Positions 19,659-33,300 of a stretch of DNA of 64,000 bases are shown here, piece after piece (position 1 is the first letter of the stretch; each line of letters opens with the position of its first letter). A program made the position numbers and the translations under genes. Where the stretch lies: positions 124,001-188,000 of the forward strand of contig NZ_PPXG01000007.1 in assembly GCF_002909485.1 (NCBI RefSeq), read 5' to 3'. The notes beneath the pieces are model-generated. The model was not told where the DNA came from, ran no database searches, and saw only the letters and a list, made by a program, of their open reading frames with translations. Source of the DNA: Stutzerimonas stutzeri (GTDB taxonomy: Bacteria; Pseudomonadota; Gammaproteobacteria; Pseudomonadales; Pseudomonadaceae).

Positions 19659-21053
19659 TCAAAAAAGCCGGTTAAGCCCGTCGAACGCAGCGACCCTGTA
19701 GGCTTCAGCCATCGTCGGGTAGTTGAACGTGGTGTTGACGAAGTACTTGATACTGTTCGCCTCACCCTTCTGATTCATGATCGCCTGGCCGATGTGCACG
19801 ATCTCCGAGGCCTGATAACCGAAGCAGTGCACGCCGAGGACTTCCAGCGTTTCGCGGTGGAAGAGGATCTTCAACATGCCGACCGGCTCGAAGGAAATCT
19901 GCGCCCGGGCCATGCTCTTGAAGAATGCCTTGCCTACTTCGTAAGGAATCTTGGCCTGGGTCAGTTCACGCTCGTTCTTGCCGATAGAACTGATCTCGGG
20001 AATGGTATAGATGCCAGTCGGCACGTCGTCGACGAATCGCCACGAATCGTTGTTCACAATGCTGCCGGCCGCCGAACGGCCCTGGTCATAGGCAGCACTG
20101 GCCAACGATGGCCAGCCGATCACGTCGCCTGCAGCATAAATATTGCCGATTTCGGTGCGGTAATGCTCGTCAACCTGAACCTGACCGCGGCCGTTTGCTT
20201 TAAGCCCGATGTTCTCCAGCCCAAGCTTGTCAGTGTTGCCGGTACGCCCGTTGCTCCAGAGGAAAGCGTCAGCCTTGATCTTCTTGCCCGACTTGAGGTG
20301 CAGGATCACACCATTTTCCAGCCCTTCGACCCGCTCGTATTCCTCGTTGTGACGAATCAGCACGTTGTTGTTGCGCAGGTGATACCCGAGCGCATCGGAA
20401 ATCTCGTCATCCAGGAAGCTAAGCAGCTGTTCACGGTTGTCAATCAAATCGACCAGCACGCCAAGCCCGCTGAAAATCGACGCGTATTCACAACCGATGA
20501 CACCGGCTCCGTAGATGATCATCCGGCGCGGTGTGTGGCTCAGCGTGAGAATGGTGTCACTGTCGTAGATTCGCGGATGACTGAAGTCGACGTCTGCAGG
20601 GCGGTAGGGACGCGAACCGGTGGCGATCACAAACTGGTTGGCGACAAGTTTTTCCACCATACCGTTGAGACAGACTACTTCCACGCTCTGCTCATCGGAG
20701 AAGCTGGCGGTACCGAAGAAGGTATCGATGCGGTTGCGTGCGTAGTAGGACGTGCGCGATGTGACTTGCTTGCTGATGACCTTCTCGGCGCTTTTCAGCA
20801 CATCGGGGAAGGAGAACCAGCGCGGCTCGCCGATCTGCCGGAACAGCGGGTTGGTGTTGTACTGCATGATCTGCCGCACCGAGTGCCGCAGGGCCTTGGA
20901 CGGAATGGTGCCCAAGTGGGTGCAGTTACCACCAACCAGCGGACGGTTGTCTACCACGGCGACCTTGCGTCCTGCCTTGACGGCGTTAATCGCCGCGCCT
21001 TCCCCGGCCGGACCGGAACCCAGTACCACCACATCGTAGTTATAGACCGCCAT
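19659..21053 (-). CDS. sthA: Soluble pyridine nucleotide transhydrogenase
   Basis: 464 aa from ATG 21053, which has AGGAG upstream. Cytoplasmic flavoprotein that transfers reducing equivalents from NADPH to NAD+. FAD motif [13 protein letters not shown] starts the protein; the NAD(P) motif is [13 protein letters not shown] near 180; the C-terminal dimerisation domain is complete. As in known SthA proteins, the redox disulfide of related reductases is incomplete: [12 protein letters not shown] has Thr where lipoamide dehydrogenase has the second Cys. It lies downstream of the nqr genes on the same strand, separated by about 160 bases. Confidence 0.96.
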   Translation of the reverse strand: MAVYNYDVVVLGSGPAGEGAAINAVKAGRKVAVVDNRPLVGGNCTHLGTIPSKALRHSVRQIMQYNTNPLFRQIGEPRWFSFPDVLKSAEKVISKQVTSRTSYYARNRIDTFFGTASFSDEQSVEVVCLNGMVEKLVANQFVIATGSRPYRPADVDFSHPRIYDSDTILTLSHTPRRMIIYGAGVIGCEYASIFSGLGVLVDLIDNREQLLSFLDDEISDALGYHLRNNNVLIRHNEEYERVEGLENGVILHLKSGKKIKADAFLWSNGRTGNTDKLGLENIGLKANGRGQVQVDEHYRTEIGNIYAAGDVIGWPSLASAAYDQGRSAAGSIVNNDSWRFVDDVPTGIYTIPEISSIGKNERELTQAKIPYEVGKAFFKSMARAQISFEPVGMLKILFHRETLEVLGVHCFGYQASEIVHIGQAIMNQKGEANSIKYFVNTTFNYPTMAEAYRVAAFDGLNRLF

Positions 21054-21211
21054 ATACACTCCTGAAAACGCAACGGCATACGCCGCTGCTGTCAACGAAT
21101 TCACCGATACTCAACAACGCCGTCCGACGTAAGCCTTCGAGCAAAGCGCGCCACTTCTTCACCGTGATACGAGACCGCTATCCCCTTGATTCGAAGGCGT
21201 GACGCAGCGCA

Positions 21212-21439
21212 TCAACGCTTGGTGGCATCGTAGGCGAGATCGGTGTTGCCCGCGTTCTTCGCCTCGTTCACTTCCTCACACTTCTCACGGCTTCCACCGC
21301 AGATGGAGCATTCCTTTTCAATACCTAGATTGGCGATACCACCACAGGACCCCGCGATAGGCTTGCGCCCCATGATTACGCCAATGGCCATACCAAAGAC
21401 GACGAGCAGCATTACCAAAAAAACCAGTAACCAAGTCAT
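21212..21439 (-). CDS. nqrM: Na+-NQR maturation protein NqrM
   Basis: 75 aa. One N-terminal membrane helix (about residues 2-24) is followed by the conserved cysteine pattern CGGIANLGIEKECSICGG. NqrM is needed for insertion of the iron centre held by NqrD and NqrE. It overlaps apbE by four bases, at the end of the nqrABCDEF-apbE-nqrM operon, which is the usual place. Confidence 0.93.
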   Translation of the reverse strand: MTWLLVFLVMLLVVFGMAIGVIMGRKPIAGSCGGIANLGIEKECSICGGSREKCEEVNEAKNAGNTDLAYDATKR

Positions 21440-22488
21440 TGCTCTACTCCCGCACCGAACAGCTCATCGAAAGCCTTGGTGCTTGTTGTGACGAAACCCT
21501 GCCCTTCACGGACGACGAAGAACGCAGCAATGCCATCACGCTCGGCAAGCGCCAGCCCCTTCTCGGGGCCAAGCACCATCAACGCAGTGGACAGCCCATC
21601 AGCCCGCAAGGTCGATTTGTCTATTACCGTAACCGCGGCCAGCTGATGCTCGATCGGCTGCCCGCTCTGCGGATCGAGCGTATGCGAATAACGCCGCCCG
21701 TCGCGCTCGAAATAATTGCGATAATCACCCGAGGTGGATACTCCCATGCCATCGAGCTCGACGATTTTTTGCGCAACACGCTGGTCGTCACGAGGCGCTT
21801 CGATCGCGATACGCCATGGTGAACCATCCGGCTTGCGTCCTTCGGCTTTCAGCTCGCCGGTGATTTCCACCAGATAGCTCTGTACCCCGAGCGCCTTCAA
21901 TCGGTCGATTACCAGATCCACGGCATACCCGGCAGCAATACTGTTGAAATCCAGCTGCAGCGCAACCGCCTTGCACAGGCGATCGCCATCGATCCTCAAA
22001 TACTGATGACCGGTGAGCGCTCGCGCCGCACTGATCTCCTCGACCGAGGGCACACGTTCGCCGCGCCCCTGCGGGCCGAAGCCCCAAAGGTTGAGCAGCG
22101 GCTCGAGTGTAAGGTCGAATGCGCCATCGCTGTCGGCCGATAGCTGGCCGCCCGCTGCGACCAATTCGCGCACCATATTTGGCATCGGTTCGCAGCTGCC
22201 GGCCGGCAGCGCATTGAATCGCTCGACATCCGAATCGCTACGGTAGGTAGACAGTTGCTTGTCGAGCTGACTGAGGATGGCCTCGACCTCGCCGTGCAGC
22301 ACTTCTTTGGCGGGGCCGTCGCCGCTACGCACATATTTGACCGTATAGGTACTGCCCATGGTAGGGCCAGTAAAGGCTTCCACCTTGTCCTGAAACAGAC
22401 AGCCCGTCAGGGCTGTCGCGAGAGCGACAGCGATGACGGGCTGGAGGTACACGACAGCGAAGAAGGGCCGTAGTGACGCTCGGATCAT
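21436..22488 (-). CDS. apbE: FAD:protein FMN transferase ApbE (lipoprotein)
   Basis: 350 aa from ATG 22488, placed just after the nqrF stop; the longer frame runs into nqrF. A signal peptide ends in a lipobox-like LTGC. The ApbE domain follows with GSTYTVKYV near the start of the mature protein and GVSTSGDYRNYF late. The enzyme attaches FMN by a phosphoester bond to Thr in SGAT-like motifs of NqrB and NqrC. Both targets are encoded upstream in the same operon. Confidence 0.94.
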   Translation of the reverse strand: MIRASLRPFFAVVYLQPVIAVALATALTGCLFQDKVEAFTGPTMGSTYTVKYVRSGDGPAKEVLHGEVEAILSQLDKQLSTYRSDSDVERFNALPAGSCEPMPNMVRELVAAGGQLSADSDGAFDLTLEPLLNLWGFGPQGRGERVPSVEEISAARALTGHQYLRIDGDRLCKAVALQLDFNSIAAGYAVDLVIDRLKALGVQSYLVEITGELKAEGRKPDGSPWRIAIEAPRDDQRVAQKIVELDGMGVSTSGDYRNYFERDGRRYSHTLDPQSGQPIEHQLAAVTVIDKSTLRADGLSTALMVLGPEKGLALAERDGIAAFFVVREGQGFVTTSTKAFDELFGAGVEQ

Positions 22489-22489
22489 A

Positions 22490-23713
22490 CTAGCCGCCGA
22501 AGTCGTCGAGCAGAATGTTCTCTGGCTCGACACCCAGATCGGTGAGCATTTTGATCACCGAGGCATTCATCATCGGCGGGCCACACATATAGAACTCGCA
22601 ATCTTCCGGGGCCGGATGATCTTTCAGATAGTTCTCGTATAGCACGTTGTGAATGAACCCGGTCGGACCTTCCCAGTTGTCTTCCGGCAGCGGATCGGAC
22701 AGCGCCAAGTGCCACTTGAAGTTGGGATTCTCAGCCTGCAGCTGGTCATACTCTTCTACGTAGAACGCTTCACGCATGGAACGAGCGCCGTACCAGAAGC
22801 TCATCTTGCGCGTGGATTTCAGGCGTTTGAGCTGGTCGAAGATGTGCGAGCGCATCGGTGCCATACCGGCACCACCGCCGATGAAGACCATCTCAGCATC
22901 GGTCTCCTTGGCAAAGAACTCACCAAAGGGTCCGTAGACCGTGATTTTGTCACCCGGCTTCAGGCTGAACACGAAAGAGGACATCTTGCCCGGCGGGATA
23001 TCGTCACGGCCCGGCGGCGGAGAGGCGATACGGATGTTGAACTTCACCAGGCCACGCTCTTCCGGATAGTTGGCCATGGAGTAGGCACGGATCACCGTCT
23101 CATCGCACTTGGATACGTACTTCCACTGGTCGAACTTATCCCAGTCGCCGCGATACTCTTCCTGAATGTCGAAGTCCTTGTAACGCACTTCGTGCGGCGG
23201 GCATTCCAGCTGCACGTAACCACCGGCGCGGAAATCGACGTTCTCGCCTTCCGGCAGTTTCAGCGTCAGCTCCTTGATGAAGGTTGCAACGTTGGGATTG
23301 GAAACGACAGTGCATTCCCACTTCTTCACGCCGAACACTTCTTCCGGCACTTCGATCTTCATGTCCGCCTTGACCGGGGTCTGGCAAGACAGACGCCAGC
23401 CCTCGCCCGCTTCGCGGCGGGTGAAGTGCGACTCCTCGGTAGGCAGCATCTCGCCGCCACCGCTCTCGACGATGCACTTGCACTGCGCGCAGGTGCCGCC
23501 GCCGCCACAGGCGGATGAGAGGAAGATGTTGTTGGAAGCGAGCGTCTGCAGCAGCTTGCCACCAGCGGGGACGGTAATGGTCCGCTCGCCGTTGATTTCG
23601 ATGGACACGTCGCCGCTGGAAACCAGCTTGGCGCGTGCAGCCAGGATGATCACCACCAGCGCAAGCACGATGGCGGTGAACATACCGATGGCGAGGAAAA
23701 TTTCGTAACTCAT
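22490..23713 (-). CDS. nqrF: Na+-translocating NADH:quinone reductase subunit F
   Basis: 407 aa. Electron-entry subunit: one N-terminal membrane helix (about 3-26), a 2Fe-2S ferredoxin domain with Cys69, Cys75, Cys78 and Cys110, then FAD-binding ([11 protein letters not shown]) and NADH-binding ([14 protein letters not shown], and FYMCGPPMM near the end) domains. All expected motifs are intact. 15 bases separate it from nqrE. Confidence 0.97.
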   Translation of the reverse strand: MSYEIFLAIGMFTAIVLALVVIILAARAKLVSSGDVSIEINGERTITVPAGGKLLQTLASNNIFLSSACGGGGTCAQCKCIVESGGGEMLPTEESHFTRREAGEGWRLSCQTPVKADMKIEVPEEVFGVKKWECTVVSNPNVATFIKELTLKLPEGENVDFRAGGYVQLECPPHEVRYKDFDIQEEYRGDWDKFDQWKYVSKCDETVIRAYSMANYPEERGLVKFNIRIASPPPGRDDIPPGKMSSFVFSLKPGDKITVYGPFGEFFAKETDAEMVFIGGGAGMAPMRSHIFDQLKRLKSTRKMSFWYGARSMREAFYVEEYDQLQAENPNFKWHLALSDPLPEDNWEGPTGFIHNVLYENYLKDHPAPEDCEFYMCGPPMMNASVIKMLTDLGVEPENILLDDFGG

Positions 23714-23728
23714 CAGTTCGTTCCGTCC

Positions 23729-24336
<608 letters not shown>

Positions 24337-24337
<1 letters not shown>

Positions 24338-25005
24338 TAGTAAGCCTCCTTATTCGAGACTTGCGGCGCCATCTTGAAGGCAGGCTTCTCGACCTGCTCT
24401 TTCTTCCACGCGCGAATACCCCAGATGAACAGGCCGATCAGGAAGAACGCCGAAGGTGGCAGCAGCATCATGCCGTTGGGAAGGTACCAGCCACCGTCAT
24501 TGATGGTCGGCAGGATGGTATAGCCCATCAGCTTGCCCGCACCGGTCAACTCGCGAATGAAGCCGAGCGCGATCAACATGGCGCTATAGCCAAGCCCGTT
24601 ACCGATACCGTCGAAGAACGACAGCACTGGCGGGTTCTGCATGGCAAAGGCTTCCGCGCGCCCCATCACGATACAGTTGGTAATGATCAGGCCGACGAAC
24701 ACCGACAGCTGCTTGGACAGGGAGAAGGCGTACGCCTTGAGCACCTGATCAACAAGGATTACCAGCGAGGCGATGATCACCATCTGCACGATCATACGAA
24801 TCGAGTTCGGGATCTGGCTGCGAATCATCGAGATGAACAGGTTGGAGAAGGCGCAGACCAGGGTCAGCGCCACCGACATCACCAACGCGGTGTTCAGGTT
24901 GGAAGTAACCGCCAGCGCCGAGCAGATTCCGAGAATCTGTAGGCCGATGGGATTGTTGTTGAAGACCGGATTGAGCAGTACTTCTTTCACAGTGGGTTGC
25001 GACAT
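24337..25005 (-). CDS. nqrD: Na+-translocating NADH:quinone reductase subunit D
   Basis: 222 aa from ATG 25005, with GGAGG seven bases upstream; a TTG two codons earlier is possible. Integral membrane subunit with six helices. The iron-binding Cys positions (GICSAL near 27; TNCIVMGR near 110) are present. Homologous to nqrE/RnfE-type proteins. Confidence 0.96.
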
Positions 25006-25007
25006 GA

Positions 25008-25802
25008 TCAAGCCTCCCCAGCGCGCAGATTAGCGATAAATGGACCGAAGCCGTTCTCGCCCAGCCAGAACTGCAACAGCGAGTTGACGCCATTACTGGT
25101 CAGCGTCGCGCCCGCCAGGCCATCGACCTGATGAGTGGCACGAGGGCTTTGCGGATCGACGCCGCCCTTGACGACCTGAACAGCCAATTTGCCGTTGTCA
25201 TCGAAAAGCTCTTTGCCAGGCCACTGGCCGCGCCATTTCGGGTTGTCCACTTCGCCGCCCAGACCCGGGGTTTCCCCGTGCTGGTAGAAACCGAAGCCGG
25301 CCACGGTGTCCAGGTCGCCCTGCACTGCCATAAAGCCATAGAGAGTGGACCACAAGCCGTAACCACGGACCGGCAGGATCAGGGTGTCGATATCACCCTC
25401 GCCTTGGCCTTCAACGATATAAACGGTGCTGTAACGCTCACGTCGCTTGATCGAGGCGATGTCCTGATCGGCAGGTAGCCGCTTGGACAGGGCCGTGTCC
25501 TTCGCCGCTGCCAACGGATCGAAGGTCTTGGCGTCGAACTCGTCGCTGAACTTGCCGGTTTCCAGGTCGACAAGACGGGCAACGATACGGTCGTTGAACA
25601 GCTGCTTGACCTGATTGCCGGACATGCCAGCGTCACCAAGGCCAGCGATGGCCAGGATGCTGCGCTGCTTGTCCAGCAGACGGTTTTCCTGCTGAGTCGG
25701 GCGAAGCGCCACAGCGGCGCCAGCCACGAAGATGGAGCACACCAGGCAGACCAACAGGGCTACCGTCAGCGTGCGAACGGTGGATTCTTTCTGACTAGAC
25801 AT
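25008..25802 (-). CDS. nqrC: Na+-translocating NADH:quinone reductase subunit C
   Basis: 264 aa from ATG 25802. Single N-terminal membrane anchor (about 10-32) and a periplasmic flavin domain. The FMN attachment site is Thr233 in [10 protein letters not shown], the target of ApbE. The start overlaps the nqrB stop by eight bases. An earlier in-frame start would lie well inside nqrB. Confidence 0.96.
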   Translation of the reverse strand: MSSQKESTVRTLTVALLVCLVCSIFVAGAAVALRPTQQENRLLDKQRSILAIAGLGDAGMSGNQVKQLFNDRIVARLVDLETGKFSDEFDAKTFDPLAAAKDTALSKRLPADQDIASIKRRERYSTVYIVEGQGEGDIDTLILPVRGYGLWSTLYGFMAVQGDLDTVAGFGFYQHGETPGLGGEVDNPKWRGQWPGKELFDDNGKLAVQVVKGGVDPQSPRATHQVDGLAGATLTSNGVNSLLQFWLGENGFGPFIANLRAGEA

Positions 25803-27006
25803 TACGTGCCAGCCTCCGCTTGATATTGGCCTGAATGACGAAATGGTCAATCAGCGGCGCACACAGGTTGGCGAACAGGATCGCCAGCATCATGCCTTCC
25901 GGGAAGGCAGGGTTGACCACACGGATCAGTACGACCATCACACCGATCAGGATGCCGAACACCCACTTGCCGGTATTAGTCATCGACGCCGAAACCGGAT
26001 CGGTCGCCATGAAGATCATGCCGAAGGCGAAACCACCGACAACCATATGCCAGTACCAGGGCATACCGAATAGCGGGTTGGTCTCTGAACCGATCAGGTT
26101 GAACAGGAAGCTCAGAGCGATCATGCCGATCATCACGCCGGAGACTATGCGCCACGAAGCGATCTTGCTGCCGACCAGAATTGCGCCGCCAATGAAGATT
26201 GCCAGGGTGCTGGTTTCACCAATCGAGCCATGAATGGTGCCGACGAAAGCGTCCATCCAAGTAATGCCGTTATTGATGACATTTTCGATACCACCGGCAA
26301 AGCCCAGGCTCAGCGCGGTCGCACCGGCGTAGCCATCGACCGCAGTCCAAACCGCATCGCCGGACATCTGCGCCGGGTAGGCGAAGAACAGGAACGCGCG
26401 TGCCGTTAGCGCCGGGTTCAGGAAGTTCTTGCCAGTGCCACCGAAGATTTCCTTGCCGATTACCACGCCGAAGCTGATGCCCAGTGCGACCTGCCACAGC
26501 GGGATGCTCGGCGGCAGGATCAGGGCAAACAGTACGGAAGTGACGAAGAAGCCTTCGTTGACCTCGTGCTTGCGGATGGAAGCGAACAGCACTTCCCAGA
26601 AACCGCCGACGATGAAGGTCACCGCGTAGATCGGCAGGAAGTAGGCAGCACCCTGGATGAAGTTATCCCAGAGACTGTTCGGGTCGAAGCCGGCAAGCGC
26701 GCCGATCAGACCAAAGCGCCAGCCTTCCTGAGCTGCAAGCAGATCAGGGCTCTGCGCGAAGATCAGGTTGGCCTGGTAGCCGGTGTTCCACATGCCGAAG
26801 AACATCGCCGGAAATGTACACATCCAGACGGTGATCATCATGCGCTTGAGGTCGATGCCGTCGCGCACGTGAGCGGTGGTTTTGGTCACACTACCGGGAC
26901 GATAGAGGAAGGTGTCGGCCGCTTCGTACAGTGCGTACCACTTTTCGTACTTGCCGCCTTTTTCGAAATGATGCTCGATCTTGTCGAGGAATGCGCGAAT
27001 GCCCAT
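25795..27006 (-). CDS. nqrB: Na+-translocating NADH:quinone reductase subunit B
   Basis: 403 aa. Main sodium-channel subunit with about ten membrane helices. The covalent FMN site is Thr230 in [10 protein letters not shown], and a further flavin (riboflavin) is held at the membrane interface in characterised homologues. It begins four bases after the nqrA stop and has GGAGG upstream. Confidence 0.97.
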   Translation of the reverse strand: MGIRAFLDKIEHHFEKGGKYEKWYALYEAADTFLYRPGSVTKTTAHVRDGIDLKRMMITVWMCTFPAMFFGMWNTGYQANLIFAQSPDLLAAQEGWRFGLIGALAGFDPNSLWDNFIQGAAYFLPIYAVTFIVGGFWEVLFASIRKHEVNEGFFVTSVLFALILPPSIPLWQVALGISFGVVIGKEIFGGTGKNFLNPALTARAFLFFAYPAQMSGDAVWTAVDGYAGATALSLGFAGGIENVINNGITWMDAFVGTIHGSIGETSTLAIFIGGAILVGSKIASWRIVSGVMIGMIALSFLFNLIGSETNPLFGMPWYWHMVVGGFAFGMIFMATDPVSASMTNTGKWVFGILIGVMVVLIRVVNPAFPEGMMLAILFANLCAPLIDHFVIQANIKRRLARNV

Positions 27007-27010
27007 GCCC

Positions 27011-28636
<1,626 letters not shown>

Positions 28637-28672
28637 ACTAAAAAGCGAAACGGGAGCCTAGGCTCCCGTTTC
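28637..28672 (-). terminator. Rho-independent terminator of gap
   Basis: AAACGGGAGCC / GGCTCCCGTTT arms (28648-28658 and 28661-28671) are followed on the minus strand by CTTTTTAG. It lies 20 bases after the gap stop codon. Confidence 0.85.
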
Positions 28673-28693
28673 TGCACTACGACCCGCTGACGC

Positions 28694-30145
28694 TTAGCGC
28701 GGGAAGGCTGGCGGGTTAACTCCTGCCATGTCTTCCATCACGCGCACCACCTGACAGCTGTAACCGAACTCGTTGTCATACCAGACGTAAAGCACGACGC
28801 GATTGTCGTTGCAGATGGTTGCCTCTGCATCCACCACACCGGCGTGGCGAGACCCTACGAAATCAGTGGATACAACTTCCTGCGAGTTGACGAAATCGAT
28901 CTGCTTCTGCAGATCCGAATGCATGGCCATCTGGCGCAGGTACTCATTGATTTCTTCGCGACCGGTGGCCTTCTCCAGGTTCAGGTTGAGAATGGCCATG
29001 GAAACGTTCGGTGTCGGCACGCGGATCGCGTTGCCAGTCAGCTTACCTTTGAGCACCGGCAGCGCCTTGGCTGCGGCGGTGGCTGCACCGGTCTCAGTGA
29101 TCACCATGTTCAGCGCAGCACTGCGACCACGACGACTGCCCTTGTGGAAGTTGTCGATCAGGTTCTGGTCGTTGGTATAGGAGTGCACGGTTTCAACGTG
29201 ACCGTTGACGATGCCGTACTGATCGTTCACCGCCTTGAGCACCGGCACGATGGCGTTGGTGGTGCAGGATGCGGCAGAGATGATCTTGTCGTCAGCGGTG
29301 ATATCGCCATGGTTGATGCCATGCACGATGTTCTTCAGTTCGCCCTTGCCCGGAGCGGTCAGAACGACGCGCGCAACACCCGGGCACTTGAGGTGCTGAC
29401 CCAGGCCTTCGGCATCACGCCACTTACCGGTGTTATCGACCAGCAATGCGTTCTCGATGCCGTACTGGGTGTAATCCACCGAGGCCGGATCGTTGGAGTA
29501 GATCACCTGAATCAGGTTGCCGTTGGCGGTGATGGTGTTGTTTTCTTCATCGATGGTGATGGTGCCATCGAAAGGACCATGCACCGAATCACGCCGCAGC
29601 AGACTGGCGCGCTTGACCAGGTCGTTGTCAGCGCCCTTGCGCACGACGATGGCACGCAGGCGCAAGCCATCGCCGCCACCGGTTTTCTCTACCAGGATGC
29701 GAGCCAGCAGACGGCCGATGCGACCGAAACCGTACAGCACGACGTCGGTGCCTTTGTGGCCGGAGGCAGCCAGACGCTTGTCGGCCACTTCGGCCAGCTC
29801 TTCCCGTACGAACTGCTCCAGGTTGCGGCCGTTGCCCGCTTCCTTGTACTTGGCCACCAGCTTGCCCAGATCCACCGAAGCGGCACCCAGGTTCATTTCA
29901 CTCATGGTCTTGAGAATCTGGAAGGTGTCGTGCACCGACAGCTCGGTTTCGTCGGCAATGCGGTGACGAGCGAAACGATGTGCCTTTAGGATGGCAATCA
30001 CCGAACGATTGATCAGGCCACGGCCGTAGATCGAAGTCACCACGTTGTTGTTGCGATAAAGCTGACCAATCAGCGGAATCATCGCTTCGGCGAGGGCTTC
30101 GCGGTCAATCCATTCACCAAGACACTGGTCGGGCTTCTGAGTCAC
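28694..30145 (-). CDS. gap: Glyceraldehyde-3-phosphate dehydrogenase, long pseudomonad form
   Basis: 483 aa, GTG start with AAGGAA upstream. The classical GAPDH core is here: NAD motif YGFGRIGRLLAR near residue 138 and the catalytic Cys294 in SAASCTTNAIVPV. An N-terminal extension of about 130 residues without a known catalytic motif (start QCLGEWIDREALAEAMIPLIG) sets it apart from the usual 330-aa enzyme. Such long forms next to mfd are known in pseudomonads and are thought to serve gluconeogenesis. Transcribed divergently from mfd. Confidence 0.93.
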   Translation of the reverse strand: MTQKPDQCLGEWIDREALAEAMIPLIGQLYRNNNVVTSIYGRGLINRSVIAILKAHRFARHRIADETELSVHDTFQILKTMSEMNLGAASVDLGKLVAKYKEAGNGRNLEQFVREELAEVADKRLAASGHKGTDVVLYGFGRIGRLLARILVEKTGGGDGLRLRAIVVRKGADNDLVKRASLLRRDSVHGPFDGTITIDEENNTITANGNLIQVIYSNDPASVDYTQYGIENALLVDNTGKWRDAEGLGQHLKCPGVARVVLTAPGKGELKNIVHGINHGDITADDKIISAASCTTNAIVPVLKAVNDQYGIVNGHVETVHSYTNDQNLIDNFHKGSRRGRSAALNMVITETGAATAAAKALPVLKGKLTGNAIRVPTPNVSMAILNLNLEKATGREEINEYLRQMAMHSDLQKQIDFVNSQEVVSTDFVGSRHAGVVDAEATICNDNRVVLYVWYDNEFGYSCQVVRVMEDMAGVNPPAFPR

Positions 30146-30188
30146 GGGCAGTTCCTTCCAACATGTAGGGGCTGAGAAAAGGGGCTAC

Positions 30189-30217
30189 ATTATGACGGCG
30201 CACCCTAGCGCCGGCAA
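30189..30217 (-). promoter_or_regulatory. Sigma70-type promoter for gap
   Basis: On the minus strand TTGCCG (30217-30212) and CATAAT (30194-30189) are 17 bases apart, about 45 bases before the GTG start of gap. Confidence 0.6.
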
Positions 30218-30235
30218 TCTGCAGCGGACGAAACA

Positions 30236-30265
30236 CTGACAGCCAAGCGCCTCGATAGTTACAAT
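30236..30265 (+). promoter_or_regulatory. Sigma70-type promoter for mfd
   Basis: CTGACA (30236-30241) and TACAAT (30260-30265) are separated by 18 bases, placing the start about 30 bases before the mfd GTG. Confidence 0.55.
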
Positions 30266-30303
30266 CCCGGCGGCCTATTTTTCCATCGGAGCCACGCCCT
30301 CTC

Positions 30304-33300
30304 GTGTCCGTCTTGCGCCTTCCCCCTTTGCCTGCCGCCAGCGGCAGGCAACACTGGGGCAATCTTCCAGGAGCTGCGCTGAGCCTTGCGATTGCCGAAG
30401 CAGCCAGCAACGCCAAACGCTTCACGCTCCTCGTCACTGCCGACAGCCAGAGCGCCGAACGCCTTCAGGAAGAACTCGCCTTCTTTGCACCCGAGCTGCC
30501 GGTGCTGCATTTCCCCGACTGGGAAACGCTGCCCTACGACCTGTTCTCGCCGCACCAGGACATCGTCTCCCAGCGGATCGCCGCCCTCTACCAGCTGCCG
30601 GAGCTAAGCCACGGCGTGCTGGTAGTGCCGATCACCACAGCCCTACACAGACTGGCGCCGAAGCGTTTTCTGCTCGGCTCGAGCCTGGTCCTGGACGTCG
30701 GGCAGAAGCTCGATGTCGAACAGATGCGCCTACGTCTGGAGGCTGCGGGCTATCGCTGCGTGGACACGGTGTACGAACACGGCGAGTTCGCCGTACGTGG
30801 CGCTTTGATCGACCTATTTCCCATGGGTAGCCCCCTGCCCTATCGCATCGACCTGTTCGATGACGAAATTGAAACGCTGCGCACCTTCGATCCGGAGAAC
30901 CAGCGTTCGATAGACAAGGTCGAGTCGATCCGACTGCTACCGGCGCGCGAATTTCCTCTGAAGAAGGAAGCGGTCACCGGCTTCCGTGCGCGCTTCCGCG
31001 AACGTTTCGATGTGGACTTCCGGCGCTGCCCGATCTATCAGGATCTTTCAACCGGCATTACGCCGGCAGGTATCGAGTACTACCTGCCGTTGTTCTATGA
31101 AGAAACCGCAACGCTTTTCGATTACCTGCCCGAAGATACTCAGGTCTTTTCGCTACCCGGCATCGAGCAGGCCGCCGAGCAGTTCTGGAGCGACGTGCGC
31201 AATCGCTACGAAGAACGGCGCGTAGATCCGGAGCGGCCACTGCTACCCCCGGCGGAGCTGTTCATGCCGGTGGAGGACTGCTTCGCCCGTCTCAAGCTGT
31301 GGCCGCGGGTTGTCGCCAGCCAACAGGACGTGGAGCCCGGCATCGGCCGCGAGCGCTTCAGCGCACAGGCATTGCCGGAACTGGCCATTGAGTCCAAGGC
31401 CAGCGAGCCGTTGGGCAAGCTGCGTCACTTCCTCGAGGACTACGCGGGACGCGTGCTATTTACAGCTGAGTCCGCAGGGCGCCGCGAGGTGCTGCTGGAA
31501 CTGCTCGCACGCCTGAAGCTGCGCCCGCAGGAAGTTGAGGGCTGGGGAGGATTTCTCGCCAGCAAGGAGCGTCTTGCGATCACCATCGCCCCGCTCGACG
31601 AAGGCCTGCTGCTGGACCACGTCGCCCTCATCGCGGAAAGCCCGCTGTTCGGCCAGCGCGTCATGCAACGCCGGCGGCGGGAAAAGAGCCGTGATGGCGG
31701 CGAGAACGTCATCAAGAACCTCACCGAGCTGCGTGAAGGCTCGCCGGTGGTGCATATCGATCACGGCGTCGGCCGTTACCAGGGCCTGGTCACCCTGGAG
31801 ATCGAAGACCAGGCGCAAGAGTTTCTGCTGCTGCAGTACGCCGACGAAGCCAAGCTGTACGTGCCGGTCGCCAGCCTGCACCTGATCGCCCGTTACACAG
31901 GCAGCGATGACGCACTGGCACCGCTGCATCGACTCGGCTCGGAAACCTGGCAGAAGGCCAAGCGCAAGGCCGCCGAGCAGGTCCGCGACGTCGCAGCCGA
32001 ACTGCTGGACATCTATGCCCGCCGCGCAGCGCGTCAGGGTTATGCCTTCAAGGACCCGCAGGTCGATTACGAGACTTTCGCCAGCGGCTTCCCGTTCGAA
32101 GAGACGCCGGATCAACAGGCCGCCATCGACGCGGTGCGCGAAGACTTGCTCTCTGCCAAGCCAATGGACCGCCTGGTCTGTGGCGACGTCGGCTTCGGTA
32201 AAACCGAAGTAGCCATGCGCGCCGCTTTCATCGCAGTCCATGGCGGCCGGCAGGTCGGGGTACTCGTACCCACTACCCTGCTTGCTCAACAGCACTACAA
32301 CAGCTTCCGCGACCGTTTCGCCGACTGGCCGGTGCGAGTGGAGGTAATGAGCCGCTTCAAGTCTGCCAAGGAAGTGCAAAGCGCAATCACCGAGCTGGCC
32401 GAAGGCAAGATCGACATCCTCATCGGCACCCATAAGCTGCTGCAGGATGACGTCAAATTCAGCAACCTGGGCCTGGTCATCATAGACGAAGAGCACCGCT
32501 TCGGCGTACGCCAGAAGGAGCAGCTCAAGGCCCTGCGTAGCGAAGTGGACATCCTCACACTCACCGCCACGCCGATTCCGCGCACATTGAACATGTCCAT
32601 CGCCGGCATGCGCGACCTGTCGATCATTGCCACGCCACCGGCACGCAGACTTTCGGTACGCACCTTCGTCATGGAACAGCAGAACACCGTGATCAAGGAG
32701 GCACTGCTGCGCGAGCTGCTGCGTGGCGGCCAGGTCTATTACCTGCACAACGACGTCAAGACCATCGAGAAGTGCGCCGCCGACCTGCAGGCACTGGTGC
32801 CGGAGGCGCGTATTTCCATCGGCCACGGGCAGATGCGCGAACGTGATCTTGAACAGGTGATGAGCGACTTCTACCACAAGCGCTTCAACGTCCTGGTGGC
32901 TTCGACCATCATCGAGACCGGTATCGACGTGCCCAGCGCCAACACCATCATCATCGAACGCGCCGACAAGTTCGGCCTGGCACAACTGCACCAATTGCGC
33001 GGCCGCGTCGGCCGCAGTCACCACCAGGCCTACGCATACCTCCTTACCCCACCACGCAAAGGCATGACCGATGACGCGCAAAAGCGTCTGGAAGCCATTG
33101 CCAACGCCCAGGACCTCGGCGCCGGCTTCGTCCTGGCCACCCATGATCTGGAGATCCGCGGCGCGGGTGAACTGCTCGGCGAAGGTCAGAGCGGGCAGAT
33201 CCAGGCGGTTGGCTTCACCCTGTACATGGAAATGCTCGAGCGCGCGGTCAAGGCGATCCGCAAGGGCGAACAGCCAAATCTGGAGCAGCCGCTCGGCGGT

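Noticed and set aside
19794..21065. Plus-strand frame of 423 codons opposite sthA
   Set aside because: Antisense shadow of sthA; composition typical of such shadows (Val/His/Asp/Gln-rich) and no motif.
28844..29989. Plus-strand frame of 381 codons opposite gap
   Set aside because: Antisense shadow of a strongly conserved gene; no family features.
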